This document shows, piece by piece, positions 63,994-64,000 of a DNA stretch of 64,000 nucleotides. Source of the stretch: JAGDMJ01 sp963809695 (GTDB taxonomy: Bacteria; Bacteroidota; Ignavibacteria; UBA10030; UBA6906); NCBI GenBank assembly GCA_963809695.1, contig CAWEKI010000003.1, positions 33,209-97,208 on the forward strand, given 5' to 3'. The position numbers and the translations under genes were made by a program. A model generated the notes under the pieces. That model did no database searches, was not told the origin of the DNA, and saw only the letters and a list, made by a program, of their open reading frames with translations. The first letter of the stretch is position 1, and every line of letters begins with the position of its first letter.

Positions 63994-64000
63994 GTTTGTA

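Overview
The window looks like chromosome from a moderately GC-rich member of the Bacteroidota/Chlorobiota group, most likely Ignavibacteria-like. The main evidence is a set of exported proteins whose C-termini carry the type IX secretion (T9SS) sorting domain in its 'NYPNPFNP' form, together with a PorV-type outer-membrane protein and a TonB-dependent receptor. Assignment below phylum is inference.

Region 1 (1-32806, all + strand, very tight spacing) is a beta-glucan/cellulose utilisation locus. It opens with the end of a histidine kinase and a sigma54-type response regulator. These are followed by an SGNH hydrolase, a naturally circularly permuted GH16 glucanase, a GH2 enzyme, a sodium:solute symporter, a parvulin-like lipoprotein, a CBM9 surface protein, a TonB-dependent receptor, a large T9SS-tailed surface protein and a PorV/PorQ protein. 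The locus ends with GH3, GH16 lipoprotein, GH9, GH3, a clan-A hydrolase with a CBM inserted in its barrel, and a GH5 lipoprotein. No SusD is present. Endo-acting enzymes at the surface (GH16, GH9, GH5), beta-glucosidases (GH3), the receptor and the symporter together give a plausible path from polymer to imported sugar.

Region 2 (32835-37949) is accessory DNA. A tRNA 3'-end-like remnant is followed by a large serine recombinase on the - strand with a near-consensus sigma70 promoter, then by small genes of unknown function.

Region 3 (62829 down to 37950, - strand) is the most striking part: one long gene train encoding a compact type II secretion/type IV pilus-like machine. It has a major pseudopilin, prepilin peptidase, GspE ATPase, secretin, PilM-PilN fusion, PilO-like, PilP/GspC-like, K/I/J-like minor pseudopilins and GspF. 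Embedded in it is a 2715-residue secreted RHS/YD-repeat protein whose stop overlaps a small membrane protein (candidate immunity). The 3' end of the train holds a transglutaminase-like protein and two miniature secreted RHS effectors, at least one with an HELGH zinc-protease motif. Each is followed by a lipoprotein that could be its immunity protein. A truncated RHS copy interrupted by a 111-bp MITE lies between the toxin module and the secretin. I read this as a secretion machine genetically fused to a polymorphic-toxin arsenal; function is inferred, not shown.

Region 4 (62830-64000) has no supported gene. It carries two further copies of the tRNA-end-like motif, each followed by a perfect stem-loop, so the 31 kb from 32.8 kb to 63.9 kb may be an island.
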